Origin: an uncultured Spartobacteria bacterium
GTDB lineage: Bacteria > Verrucomicrobiota > Verrucomicrobiia > Chthoniobacterales > Chthoniobacteraceae
Direction: 5' to 3'
Assembly: GCA_903933715.1 (NCBI GenBank)
Contig: CAIZLD010000019.1
Span: 1 to 64,000, forward strand
DNA length: 64,000 nucleotides
The notes beneath the pieces were generated by a model that saw nothing but the letters and a program-made list of their open reading frames with translations, searched no databases and was not told where the DNA came from. Below are positions 52,177-60,140 of this stretch, piece after piece (position 1 is the stretch's first letter; every line of letters starts with the position of its first letter). The translations under genes and the position numbers were made by a program.

Positions 52177-53127
52177 ATGTCTTCGAATCAAACAAAATCG
52201 ATATACATCGTGAAAATTCGAATACTACCGAAACTGCTTAAACAATCGGCAACTGAATGGGTTTCCGACAATGCAACGCGTCTGAGCGCCTCTCTTGCCT
52301 ATTATGCGGTTTTTTCACTCGCGCCGTTGCTTCTGGTGGTCATTTCCGTAGCGGGCGTGGTGTTTGGAACCGATGCCGCCCGGCATCAACTGGCGCAAGC
52401 CATCCAGCAATTGGCGGGAGAGCAGGCGGGACGAGCTATCGAGGGAATGGTACAGACGGCGAATCGCCCGAGCAGCAGCGCGTGGGCAACGATTATCGGG
52501 CTAATTGTGCTTCTTTTTGGCGCGACTGGAGTATTTGGAGAGCTAAAAAATGCTCTAAATACGATATGGGGCGTCGCCATCAAACCCGGCCAAACATTAT
52601 TCCGAATGTTTTTCGACCGGTTGCTATCGTTTGGAATGGTCGTCGGGTTTGGGTTTTTGTTGCTGATCTCATTGGTAGTCAATGCGGCCTTGGCGGCACT
52701 CAGCACTTATATGAAAGGCATCCTCGAATGGCCTCCCGTTATTCTGCACTCGCTCGATTTCCTGATTTCCATCGGAGTTATCACGGTGCTTTTTGCGATG
52801 ATTTTTAAGATCCTGCCCAATGTCAAAGTCCGTTGGCTGGATGTTTGGATTGGGGCGCTGGGGACTGCGATTCTCTTCGTTATCGGGCAATTTTTTATCG
52901 GCCTTTATCTCGGAAAAAGCAGCATCTCTTCCAGCTACGGAGCGGCCGGATCAGTAATTGTTATTTTGCTTTGGATTTATTATTCGAGCTGCATTCTATT
53001 TTTTGGTGCCGAATTCACCAAAGTTTATGCGCGGGAATGCGGACGCGGGGTTGAACCGACTGACGATGCCGTGTTGCTTGAAAAGGCAAATCACAACAGG
53101 CAAACAGGCGGCGATTCCAAAGCCTAA
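52177..53127 (+). CDS. YihY/BrkB-family inner-membrane protein
   Basis: A 316-residue protein with about six membrane helices. It has the YihY hallmark ATRLSASLAYYAVFSLAPLL, FGATGVFGELKNALNTIWGV and ILLWIYYSSCILFFGAEFTK. Once called RNase BN, the family is now regarded as a membrane protein of unclear, possibly transport, function. A GTG at 52153 would extend it into the end of the DUF3309 gene; the ATG at 52177 is used. Confidence 0.88.
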   Translation: MSSNQTKSIYIVKIRILPKLLKQSATEWVSDNATRLSASLAYYAVFSLAPLLLVVISVAGVVFGTDAARHQLAQAIQQLAGEQAGRAIEGMVQTANRPSSSAWATIIGLIVLLFGATGVFGELKNALNTIWGVAIKPGQTLFRMFFDRLLSFGMVVGFGFLLLISLVVNAALAALSTYMKGILEWPPVILHSLDFLISIGVITVLFAMIFKILPNVKVRWLDVWIGALGTAILFVIGQFFIGLYLGKSSISSSYGAAGSVIVILLWIYYSSCILFFGAEFTKVYARECGRGVEPTDDAVLLEKANHNRQTGGDSKA

Positions 53128-53166
53128 GGCCGGGACCGAACCCGCGAATTAACCGGGCCAGGGGAT

Positions 53167-53334
53167 TTATTCTCCGGCCTTATGACCTTTCTCTTTGTGA
53201 TGTTTTAAAACGGTACGCGCGGCAACTTCCTTCGCGCGCTTTCCGTAACGTCCACTTTTTTGCGCACTCTCTTTGATATGCTCGTATTGGCGCTCCTCTT
53301 TTGCACTGACGCCTTTCAAAGGTTTTCGTGGCAT
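53167..53334 (-). CDS. Small basic conserved protein (55 aa)
   Basis: ATG at 53332-53334 with a strong GGGGAGGTGATT ribosome site and a TAA stop. The peptide begins MPRKPLKGVSAKEERQYEHI and continues with a Lys/Arg-rich helix (KESAQKSGRYGKRAKEVAAR, TVLKHHKEK). The composition suggests a nucleic-acid-binding or chaperone-like helix. I recall similar short proteins in stress regions of other bacteria, but no function. It follows the DUF72 gene on the same strand after a 91-base gap. Confidence 0.75.
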   Translation of the reverse strand: MPRKPLKGVSAKEERQYEHIKESAQKSGRYGKRAKEVAARTVLKHHKEKGHKAGE

Positions 53335-53425
53335 GGCAATCACCTCCCCTTCCCGCTTATCGCTCTCTTAAAATAATTCGAACCTCTCTCAACGATCGGG
53401 CGGCTTCCTTCCCCCCGGGCTATTG

Positions 53426-54178
53426 CTAAACTTCCCAATCGGGTCGATCGTTCTCCACCATTTTCGCAAGCAACAAAGCATTTCCTGGGGCGCGCGTGTT
53501 CACGTCATTATTAAAATACCCAAAGGCGGTGATCCCTTTCTGCGCACAGCTCTTGAGATGCTCGGCCCATGGCTGCAATTCCTCTCTGGTATAGTCATGC
53601 GCAGATCCCCCTTCCAATCCATGAAATCGGATATAGGTAAACGGGGCGGTCAGAGTCAGATCCATCGGCATCACATTCGAACTGAGGGAAACCAATGCAA
53701 CCCCATATTGAGACAAAAGATTCACGGTCTCCGAATCCAGCCAGGATGGATGGCGGAACTCAAGCGCATGGTGAAATTGCGGGGGCAGCCGTTTTAAAAA
53801 AGCGGCAAGCCGTTCGGCATCCTTTTTAAAATTGCCCGGCAGTTGCCAAAGCACCGGCCCCAAATGCTCGCCGAGCGCCTGAATACGCTCCAGCAGAATA
53901 TCAAAGGACCGGGCTCCCGGCTTCAATCGCTTGTAGTGAGTGACGGATTTACTTCCCTTGATGGCGTAAATAAAATGGGGAGGCGCTTTATCATGCCACG
54001 TCTGGATGGTCTTGACTTCAGGCAGCCGATAAAATGTGGCATTAATTTCAACCGTTGGAAAACGCTGCATGTAATATCGCAGTTGCTCCGTACCTTTGAT
54101 GTTTTCCGGATAAAACTCGGCAGCCCACGCCTTGTAAGACCATCCGCTTGTCCCGATATAAATCTTCCCCCGTTTCAC
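53426..54178 (-). CDS. DUF72 (YecE-like) domain protein
   Basis: A 250-residue TIM-barrel-like protein with the DUF72 pattern: IYIGTSGWSYKAWAAEFYPE, YAIKGSKSVTHYKRL, LWQLPGNFKKD, ALEFRHPSW and YIRFHGLEG. Biochemical role is unknown. It begins with GTG at 54176-54178 (preceded by GGTGAGATGCC), 6 bases after the DJ-1/PfpI gene, so both are probably on one transcript. Confidence 0.88.
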   Translation of the reverse strand: MKRGKIYIGTSGWSYKAWAAEFYPENIKGTEQLRYYMQRFPTVEINATFYRLPEVKTIQTWHDKAPPHFIYAIKGSKSVTHYKRLKPGARSFDILLERIQALGEHLGPVLWQLPGNFKKDAERLAAFLKRLPPQFHHALEFRHPSWLDSETVNLLSQYGVALVSLSSNVMPMDLTLTAPFTYIRFHGLEGGSAHDYTREELQPWAEHLKSCAQKGITAFGYFNNDVNTRAPGNALLLAKMVENDRPDWEV

Positions 54179-54184
54179 GGCATC

Positions 54185-54772
54185 TCACCGAACGGCCTGG
54201 TGTTTTGCCGAAGCTTCCATCCCCGAGTGATACCCTTCGGCGAATTCCTCGATCATTTTTGCGTTGAATGCGGGAATATCGGCGGGCATGCGGCTGGTCA
54301 CCAGGCCACTGTCCACCACCACCGGTTCGTCCACCCATTGTCCGCCTGCATTTTTCACGTCGGTCTTGATTGCAGGCCAGGATGTAAGTTTTCTCCCTTC
54401 GACAATTCCCGCCTCTATCAGCAACCACGGCCCGTGGCAAATCGCGGCGATCGGTTTGCCTTTCTCAGCAAACGAATGGACAAATTCCACGGCTTGCGGG
54501 GTGGAGCGCAGGGTATCAGGATTAATAAGCCCACCGGGAATGACTAGTGCGTCGAAATCATCGGCCTGAGCATGATCGAGCGTTTCATCCACTTCAAAGG
54601 ACTCACCTTTGTCGGCGTGGTTCATCGCCTGAATCGTCCCCGGTTTGATCGAGACAATCAGCGGGATCGCCCCCGCCTCCTGCAATGCTTGCAGCGGCCC
54701 TTCAAGCTCGGACTGTTCAACTCCGTTCGTAACGAGAATAGCGACACGTTTATTATCTAACTGGTTACTCAT
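54185..54772 (-). CDS. DJ-1/PfpI-family class I glutamine-amidotransferase-like protein
   Basis: A 195-residue protein with NKRVAILVTNGVEQSELEGP (conserved Glu) and the nucleophile elbow PIAAICHGPWLLIEAG (C112). Members include intracellular proteases and glyoxalase III/deglycase-type stress proteins (YhbO); a Cys-His-Glu site is plausible. Encoded with DUF72 in a stress block. Confidence 0.9.
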   Translation of the reverse strand: MSNQLDNKRVAILVTNGVEQSELEGPLQALQEAGAIPLIVSIKPGTIQAMNHADKGESFEVDETLDHAQADDFDALVIPGGLINPDTLRSTPQAVEFVHSFAEKGKPIAAICHGPWLLIEAGIVEGRKLTSWPAIKTDVKNAGGQWVDEPVVVDSGLVTSRMPADIPAFNAKMIEEFAEGYHSGMEASAKHQAVR

Positions 54773-54954
54773 AGCATTAAAGTCGTAGCCCGCGCTAAAA
54801 TCGGCCGGGCCGTATTGCGATTTCGTGGGCGTTCGGATTTACCTCTAAAAGCCACTCCGGGTTATCGAACCCTTCAGTGATCCGATGATGTTCAAAAGCG
54901 CGTCCGCAAGGATTCGCGCGGCCCGGCAAAAGGGCCGCGCTCTCCTTTATATGA

Positions 54955-55467
54955 CTATTGAGTAACGCCGGCGCTTATATTTACCTGCTGCTCGGCAATT
55001 GCCGTCAGCTTCTTGTCGGTTTCGCTTTCTTCCTCCAAAGTCTGCTGGAGAAGGTCGGCGGCACTCATGTTATTCAAACGCTTGGCGAGGGAGCGCAAGG
55101 TGCCGTAAGCGGCAATTTCGTAATGCTCCACTTTTTGGGCAACCGCGATGAGACCGGCATCGCGCGCCTCCATTTTTCCTTCGGCACTGATATAATCCTT
55201 ACCTTCGCTAATCAGCCCTTCCATTGCTTCACAATTTTCTCCACTGGCTTCCAAACCAAGTTCCTGGAAAATGCGCTCCAGGCGCATCACCTGAGTTTTG
55301 GTCTGTTCCAAATGGTGTTCAAACCCCATCCGGAGTTCATTGCTAAACGCGGCCTCCGCCATCTTGGGAAGGGCTCCCACCAACTGGTTTTCCGCATTAT
55401 AAATATCTCGGAGTTCCTGAATGAAAACATCATTCAGCGAATTGATTTTTAATGACATTAGTTTCAT
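54955..55467 (-). CDS. DUF892 (YciF/YciE) ferritin-like protein
   Basis: About 170 residues forming a four-helix ferritin-like bundle: LNDVFIQELRDIYNAENQLV, FEHHLEQTKTQVMRLERIF, VAQKVEHYEIAAYGTLRSLA and LLQQTLEEESETDKKLTAI. Metal-ligand-like Glu/His pairs (E-x-x-H, EHYE) are present. The family is induced by osmotic and oxidative stress in other bacteria. Three ATGs lie close together (55473, 55467, 55458); 55467 best fits the AGAAAGA site. Confidence 0.85.
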   Translation of the reverse strand: MKLMSLKINSLNDVFIQELRDIYNAENQLVGALPKMAEAAFSNELRMGFEHHLEQTKTQVMRLERIFQELGLEASGENCEAMEGLISEGKDYISAEGKMEARDAGLIAVAQKVEHYEIAAYGTLRSLAKRLNNMSAADLLQQTLEEESETDKKLTAIAEQQVNISAGVTQ

Positions 55468-55563
55468 AAGCATTCTTTCTGGCAAGCGACATAGAATCGG
55501 CGAACCTATCCTGCAAGCGCGTTCCGCCCGGGTCTGCCGTGAGGAAAACAGGGTTTCCCCTTT

Positions 55564-56481
55564 TTAAAATCGAGGTTTTTTCTTCGGCAGTTTCTGCCGA
55601 AGGTTCAACGCCGGTTCAAACAAGTCTCCCCTATTTTCAACCCGCTTTAGCGCCTCTTCCGAATTGAAACTGAGCATCCGCTTATGCTTCCATGCCAATT
55701 CCACTTCCTTCCATTCGATGGGGGTGGAAACCGTCGGTTCATTTTTAGCACGGAGTGAATAAACACAAACCGTCGTCTTGTGGGAATTATTCTGGCTCCA
55801 ATCGATGAACACCTTACCCGTCCGCAAGTTTTTTGGCATTTGATCCGTAACGTCACCGGGATGGGCCTGGGCGATTAGATGCGCAATTTCATGCGAAAAT
55901 TCCGACGTTTGCTCGTAAGAAGTCGGCGTGTTCAACGGGATATAGATTTGCAACCCTTTGGATCCGGATAATTTCACCAATGCCTGGAGCTTCAAATCTT
56001 CCAGCATTTCTCTCAACCACAACGCCACGCGGCAACATGATACCACATTGGCGGGCGGACCCGGATCGAGATCAAAGACCACCATCGTCGGGCAGTTTTG
56101 ATCGGAAATACAATGAAGGAATGGATGCAGTTCCAGGTCGGCTAGATTGGCAACCCAAACCAGGGCGGAGAGGCTGTCCACAACGCAATAATCGATGGAT
56201 TCGGTTTTGTTTTCTCGCGGAGTTCTGGTTGTTTTGACCCACTTTGGCCGATGAGCCGGGCACTGTTTCTCGTAGAAATGAAGCCCTTCCACGCCATCAG
56301 GATAGCGTTTGAGGGTTAATGGGCGGTTTTGAATATGCGGCAATAAGACCGGCGCAATCCGGATATAGTAGTCGATCACCTGCGCTTTCGAAAACCCGAC
56401 TTCCGGATAAAAAATTTTGTCCAGATTGGATAAGGCGATTTTTCGCCCCTCGACATCAATTTCGATTTTGTTTTTTCCCAT
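55564..56481 (-). CDS. ligD: LigD-type primase-polymerase (non-homologous end joining), stand-alone
   Basis: A 305-residue AEP-superfamily polymerase domain, as in the polymerase part of bacterial LigD. It has the metal motif VVFDLDPGP (D137, D139), KLSGSKGLQIYIPL, TGKVFIDWSQNN and VYSLRAKNEPTVSTPIEWKE. It fills gaps at broken DNA ends with rNMP or dNMP. Here it is separate from the ligase part, which lies 0.3 kb upstream on the same strand beyond an oppositely oriented peptide gene. The ATG at 56479-56481 follows GGCGG. Confidence 0.92.
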   Translation of the reverse strand: MGKNKIEIDVEGRKIALSNLDKIFYPEVGFSKAQVIDYYIRIAPVLLPHIQNRPLTLKRYPDGVEGLHFYEKQCPAHRPKWVKTTRTPRENKTESIDYCVVDSLSALVWVANLADLELHPFLHCISDQNCPTMVVFDLDPGPPANVVSCCRVALWLREMLEDLKLQALVKLSGSKGLQIYIPLNTPTSYEQTSEFSHEIAHLIAQAHPGDVTDQMPKNLRTGKVFIDWSQNNSHKTTVCVYSLRAKNEPTVSTPIEWKEVELAWKHKRMLSFNSEEALKRVENRGDLFEPALNLRQKLPKKKPRF

Positions 56482-56589
56482 AATGCCGCCTTTAAATTTT
56501 TCGAAACCATGGAGAGCGGTGGCTGCAAGCCGGTTGCCTGACACGCGCAATGCCCCGTTCTCTTGCGTAGTTTCGCTGGAGGTAACAAT

Positions 56590-56757
56590 ATGTTAAAATG
56601 GGCTGTAATTTTTCTAGTGATCGCTTTGATCGCCGGAGCCTTGGGATTCTCAGGTGTCGCCGGAACCGCCGCAGCCATGGCGAAGATTCTTTTTGGGATT
56701 TTCCTGGTGATTTGCGCTATTTTCTTTGTCCTCGCAATGATGGTGGTTCCGAAATAA
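56590..56757 (+). CDS. DUF1328 (YtjA-like) membrane peptide, copy 1
   Basis: A 55-residue peptide, [20 protein letters not shown] then [20 protein letters not shown], with two membrane helices. This is the DUF1328 pattern (small inner-membrane proteins, stress-associated, of unknown function). GGAGG (56578-56582) precedes the ATG. It sits between the two LigD parts on the opposite strand. Confidence 0.88.
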   Translation: MLKWAVIFLVIALIAGALGFSGVAGTAAAMAKILFGIFLVICAIFFVLAMMVVPK

Positions 56758-56766
56758 AAGCACCTG

Positions 56767-58359
56767 CTACCGATCTTCCCGGATCACCGCGGAGGGCAAT
56801 TTATCCGTTCTGATCCCAAGAAATACCGGCTGGCGGAGTTTCCCATCGCGGGTCCATTCTGTGAATCCCACCTGGCAAACCCGCTCGGGTTTGACCCACC
56901 GGCAGTTCCTCAGTTCGGCAGCGGAAAGCACGGCGGGAGTATGGATATCCACAAAGGGACAGGCATCGCTTCGCAGCGTTTTGAAATCCCGCATGTACGC
57001 CGCCAGCATGCGTTCGTTAAAACCGGCCCCCACCTTGCCCGCGAAGCGCAATTTTCCCCCCTCGTAGTAGCCCACCAGCACCGATCCGAAATGACTGCGA
57101 CTCCCTTTGGGAAGGGTGTAGCCGCCGATTACGAACTCCTGCTCATTGATGCATTTGACTTTGATCCATTTTCCGCTCCGTTGTCCGGGTTCGTAGCGGG
57201 AATCTTTCCGTTTCGCGACGACTCCCTCGATCCCAAGCGCCTTGATCTGCGATAAAATCTCGTCTGGAGTTCCGGGAAGCTCGCCTGAATAACGCAGGGC
57301 TGGATCGCTTTTTGAAATCAGGGCTGCCAAAAGATTTTTTCGCTCGGAAAGTGGACGATTCTGCAAATCGACGCCGTCGAGGTGCAAAAGATCAAAAAGA
57401 TATAAACAGATCGGGGCTTTGGAAGATTCACCCCTTTCCCGCGCTTGCAATAGCTGAAACGACGGATGCCCCCTCTCATCGAGCGCAACAATCTCCCCGT
57501 CGAACACCCCGCTTTGACATGGAACTGATGCGACTGTTTTCGCCAATTCAGGAAAGCTCAGCTTTTTCTGATTCCGGGAATAGAGCGTAACGTTCCCGCC
57601 ATCTTTAATCAAAATGGCGCGATAGCCGTCGAATTTCATTTCAAAAATCCAGCCCGGCTCTTTGGGAAGCGTTTTGACAAGCTTCACCTTCATCGGTGGC
57701 ACAAATTCCGGGTGCTGGGAACCTCTCCTCGAACGCTCTTTCGGCCTGGAACCGACGGCCGCAACCGTTCCTTCCGCTTTGGTCGGGACCTCGGATTTTT
57801 CGCTGATCTGCTGCATCGTTTTTCCGGAAACCGCTGACTCATCATCTTTCCTGGAACTGACCGGACGAACGGAATCCCCCGTTTTTATCAAAAGCCAGTT
57901 TTCTTTCCCGGGCTGCCGATAACCCGATCGAACCAGAGTCCATTCCCCGTGAATCTTTTTTCCATGCAAGAGGAGGTGCAGTTTCCCTGATCGGTAGGCA
58001 GCAAGCGGATCAGATCCGGAAACTGCATATTCTCCAATATCCCATACCATCACCGTTCCGCCTCCGTACGACCCTTTCGGGATCGTTCCCTCAAAGCGAG
58101 CGTAATCGAGAGGATGATCTTCCACATGCACGGCGAGATGCTTCTCCCCTTGCGCAAAAGGGATTCCCTTGGGAATGGCCCACGATTTCAGCGCGCCATT
58201 GATTTCCAGGCGGAAGTCATAGTGGAGATGCGACGCAGCATGTTTTTGAATCACAAATATTGATTGGGCCGATCCCGCCGGACTTTTTGATCTTCCAGGC
58301 TGGGGTTCCGCGGTCTTCGAAAAGTCCCGCTTTTTTTGATACTCGCGCAGCCCCTTCAC
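56767..58359 (-). CDS. ligD: DNA ligase D: 3'-phosphoesterase + ATP-dependent ligase
   Basis: A 530-residue protein of end joining. The N-terminal phosphoesterase domain (about 33-150) has IQKHAASHLHYDFRLEI and HPLDYARFEGTIPKGSYGGG. The ligase domain starts near 225 with the nucleotidyl-Lys in FEMKFDGYRA (K242) and contains VFDGEIVALDERG and EGVVAKRKDSRYEPG, ending in an OB-fold (KVKCINEQEFVIGGYT). The polymerase domain is missing from this protein and is encoded separately. The GTG start at 58357-58359 overlaps the ku stop by 4 bases. Confidence 0.93.
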   Translation of the reverse strand: MKGLREYQKKRDFSKTAEPQPGRSKSPAGSAQSIFVIQKHAASHLHYDFRLEINGALKSWAIPKGIPFAQGEKHLAVHVEDHPLDYARFEGTIPKGSYGGGTVMVWDIGEYAVSGSDPLAAYRSGKLHLLLHGKKIHGEWTLVRSGYRQPGKENWLLIKTGDSVRPVSSRKDDESAVSGKTMQQISEKSEVPTKAEGTVAAVGSRPKERSRRGSQHPEFVPPMKVKLVKTLPKEPGWIFEMKFDGYRAILIKDGGNVTLYSRNQKKLSFPELAKTVASVPCQSGVFDGEIVALDERGHPSFQLLQARERGESSKAPICLYLFDLLHLDGVDLQNRPLSERKNLLAALISKSDPALRYSGELPGTPDEILSQIKALGIEGVVAKRKDSRYEPGQRSGKWIKVKCINEQEFVIGGYTLPKGSRSHFGSVLVGYYEGGKLRFAGKVGAGFNERMLAAYMRDFKTLRSDACPFVDIHTPAVLSAAELRNCRWVKPERVCQVGFTEWTRDGKLRQPVFLGIRTDKLPSAVIREDR

Positions 58360-59216
58360 GCAACCCGCCTCTTTTTCTTTTCAGGCGCACGCGCCGCCGG
58401 TTTGGCTTTTCCGGCTACCTTGCGCGTTGGCTTCTGCCTCGCCGCTTCCGTCTTCGCAAGGCTCTCCTGCAATACCGTCACGAGGTCAATCACCTTCCCT
58501 GGCTTGGACGGTTGTCTCGGCTTCTCGGGCAATTCTCCACCGTGCTCGATTTTTTCCTCAATCAATTTATGGACGGCCTCCCTGTAATCATCTTTGTAGG
58601 CTTGGGGATTCCACTCGCTCGTCATTCCAGAGATGAGCGCCTTCGCCATGGAAATTTCCCGTTTCCCAACTTCGCCGACCTCGGGGATTTCCCATTCGGA
58701 AAAATCGACCAACTCCTCTGCGAAATGCATCAACTCCAATACGAGACCCCGCGCCGATGCTTTTACCGAGGCCAAATGTTCCCGCGTTTTGATCACTACC
58801 TTGGCGATCCCGATCTTGCCCGAGTCTCTCAACGCGTCATGCAAGAGGACATAGGCTCGTTCCCCGCCTTTATCGGGAGTCATGTAATACGGCTTGCTGA
58901 AAAACATTGGATCGACTTGGGTTAGGGGAACGAAATCCATGATGTCGATGGTCCGGGTCGCCTCGACATCGACTCGCGAAAAATCTTCCTCTTTTAGAAC
59001 AACGAATTTGCCTTTTTCGTATTCGTATCCTTTGACGATCTCCTCCCACGGCACCTCTTTGCCGTCCACCTCGGCGATTCGCTTGTAGTTGATCGGGCTC
59101 AGGTCGCTCGCCCTTAGCAGCCGGAATTTCAATTCCTCCGTCCGGGTCGCGGGAAAAAGCGCGATCGGGATATTGACCAAACCAAAAGAGATGGAGCCCT
59201 TCCAAATCGCTCTCAC
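58356..59216 (-). CDS. ku: Ku homodimer DNA-end-binding protein
   Basis: About 286 residues with the Ku core beginning RAIWKGSISFGLVNIPIALF and containing KFRLLRASDLSPINYKRIAE, YVLLHDALRDSGKIGIAKVV and PQAYKDDYREAVHKLIEEKI. A Lys/Ala/Pro-rich tail (about 245-286) follows and may contact DNA or LigD. Ku holds broken ends and recruits LigD. The GTG at 59214-59216 is the family start; longer TTG-started versions add non-conserved residues. Confidence 0.93.
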   Translation of the reverse strand: MRAIWKGSISFGLVNIPIALFPATRTEELKFRLLRASDLSPINYKRIAEVDGKEVPWEEIVKGYEYEKGKFVVLKEEDFSRVDVEATRTIDIMDFVPLTQVDPMFFSKPYYMTPDKGGERAYVLLHDALRDSGKIGIAKVVIKTREHLASVKASARGLVLELMHFAEELVDFSEWEIPEVGEVGKREISMAKALISGMTSEWNPQAYKDDYREAVHKLIEEKIEHGGELPEKPRQPSKPGKVIDLVTVLQESLAKTEAARQKPTRKVAGKAKPAARAPEKKKRRVA

Positions 59217-59338
59217 TGCAAATGATTCGCGCCTCCGTTCACGATTGAGCTTAGGAGGGTTGGGGGGATTCACGGCCACGCATAGTCTAAAAAACGAAAC
59301 CAATACGTCCCCACATCTAACGAACAGAAATCCCAATT

Positions 59339-59503
59339 ATGCTGCAATACACTATTGTTTTTCTGATCATCGCGATCGTCGCTGCGATTCTGGGCTTCGG
59401 GGGTGTCGCAGGGACTGCCTCGTGGATTGCCGAGGTTCTATTCGTCATCTTCCTGATCCTGTTTATCTTCTCTTTGATTCGGGGTCGCGGACCCAGAGTC
59501 TAG
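59339..59503 (+). CDS. DUF1328 membrane peptide, copy 2
   Basis: A 54-residue two-helix peptide ([40 protein letters not shown]) that matches copy 1 in the LGFxGVAGTA turn. It faces the ku gene head-to-head across about 120 bases. No ribosome site better than GAACAG is seen, but the ATG and the family match are clear. Confidence 0.85.
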   Translation: MLQYTIVFLIIAIVAAILGFGGVAGTASWIAEVLFVIFLILFIFSLIRGRGPRV

Positions 59504-59520
59504 ACGAATTGCGGAACAAA

Positions 59521-59597
59521 TGGTGCACCCGGCGGGGGTCGAACCCACAACCTTTGGCTTCGGAGGCCAACGCTCTATCCAGTTGAGCTACGAGTGC
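59521..59597 (-). tRNA. tRNA-Arg (anticodon CCG)
   Basis: A 77-base tRNA on the minus strand: acceptor GCACTCG (59597-59591) pairs with CGGGTGC, followed by A and an encoded CCA (59523-59521). The T-arm GTGGG-TTCGACC-CCCGC and the anticodon stem GTTGG/CCAAA around CCTCCGAAG give anticodon CCG, reading CGG. The 3' end faces the stress block and glycan operon. Confidence 0.93.
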
Positions 59598-59708
59598 GCT
59601 AATTTCGCCGATGACATCCTCTTCCGGGGCTCCTCATCTGGCGAAGTTTCATTTTTATTCACTCGCATCAAAAATGGCAAGCGCAAGAGTCTAAAACTTT
59701 GATTGCTC

Positions 59709-59906
59709 GTTCCTTATGTCGCGGACGCATTTCCCGAGGCGTTGAAAGGCGAGCCGATGGAAGTGCCTGTGCTTGGGATTGAACGCACCTTTTGGGAGAC
59801 GATCCTGCACGCCGAGGCCCATCGGCGGGCGGAACAGCCCACCCCAGAGCGGTAATCCCGGCATTATGCCGATCTCGCGGCGTTGGCAAACCACGATGGC
59901 GGCAAA
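59709..59906 (+). pseudogene. Remnant of an AbiEii/AbiGii-type nucleotidyltransferase toxin
   Basis: A continuous frame from 59709 reads VPYVADAFPEALKGEPMEVP then VLGIERTFWETILHAEAHRR, then a TAA at 59853-59855, then SRHYADLAALANHDGGK. These match the C-terminal core of AbiEii-like nucleotidyltransferases (ERTFWEKATILHAEAHR...YSRHYDDL). A Lys-Ala is deleted before Thr-Ile, and the Tyr codon has become a stop. No start or N-terminal half is present. It is a dead fragment left of a defence gene. The rest of the 59598-60140 gap holds nothing I can name. Confidence 0.8.
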
Positions 59907-60140
59907 CGTAAGCACGACAGCGCAAGTTCTACTCCGGCTAGAAGAGTTGTTGACCTTTTTCGTAATCTTTTGACACTATCTGACCCCCCCGATACGCTGA
60001 CTAAACGCATCATAATAAGTGTGAAAAGCTATTACGAAAAAAAACTTTCTCCAATTCCGCTTTAATTACCGGGTTGGGGGAGCGTCCAGTTGCTGAATGC
60101 TTTAGCGTGCGTAATTGAATTAGGAATGGATCAAAAAAAA

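Noticed and set aside
55486..55563. GGAAAAC/GTTTCC hairpin followed by CTTTTT as a terminator
   Set aside because: The T-tract is on the plus strand but no plus-strand gene ends there; on the minus strand, where LigD-polymerase ends, there is no U-tract.
33731..59520. Genomic island with duplicated attachment sites
   Set aside because: No integrase gene and no second copy of the tRNA-Arg 3' end were seen inside the window, so an island is only suggested, not annotated as a feature.
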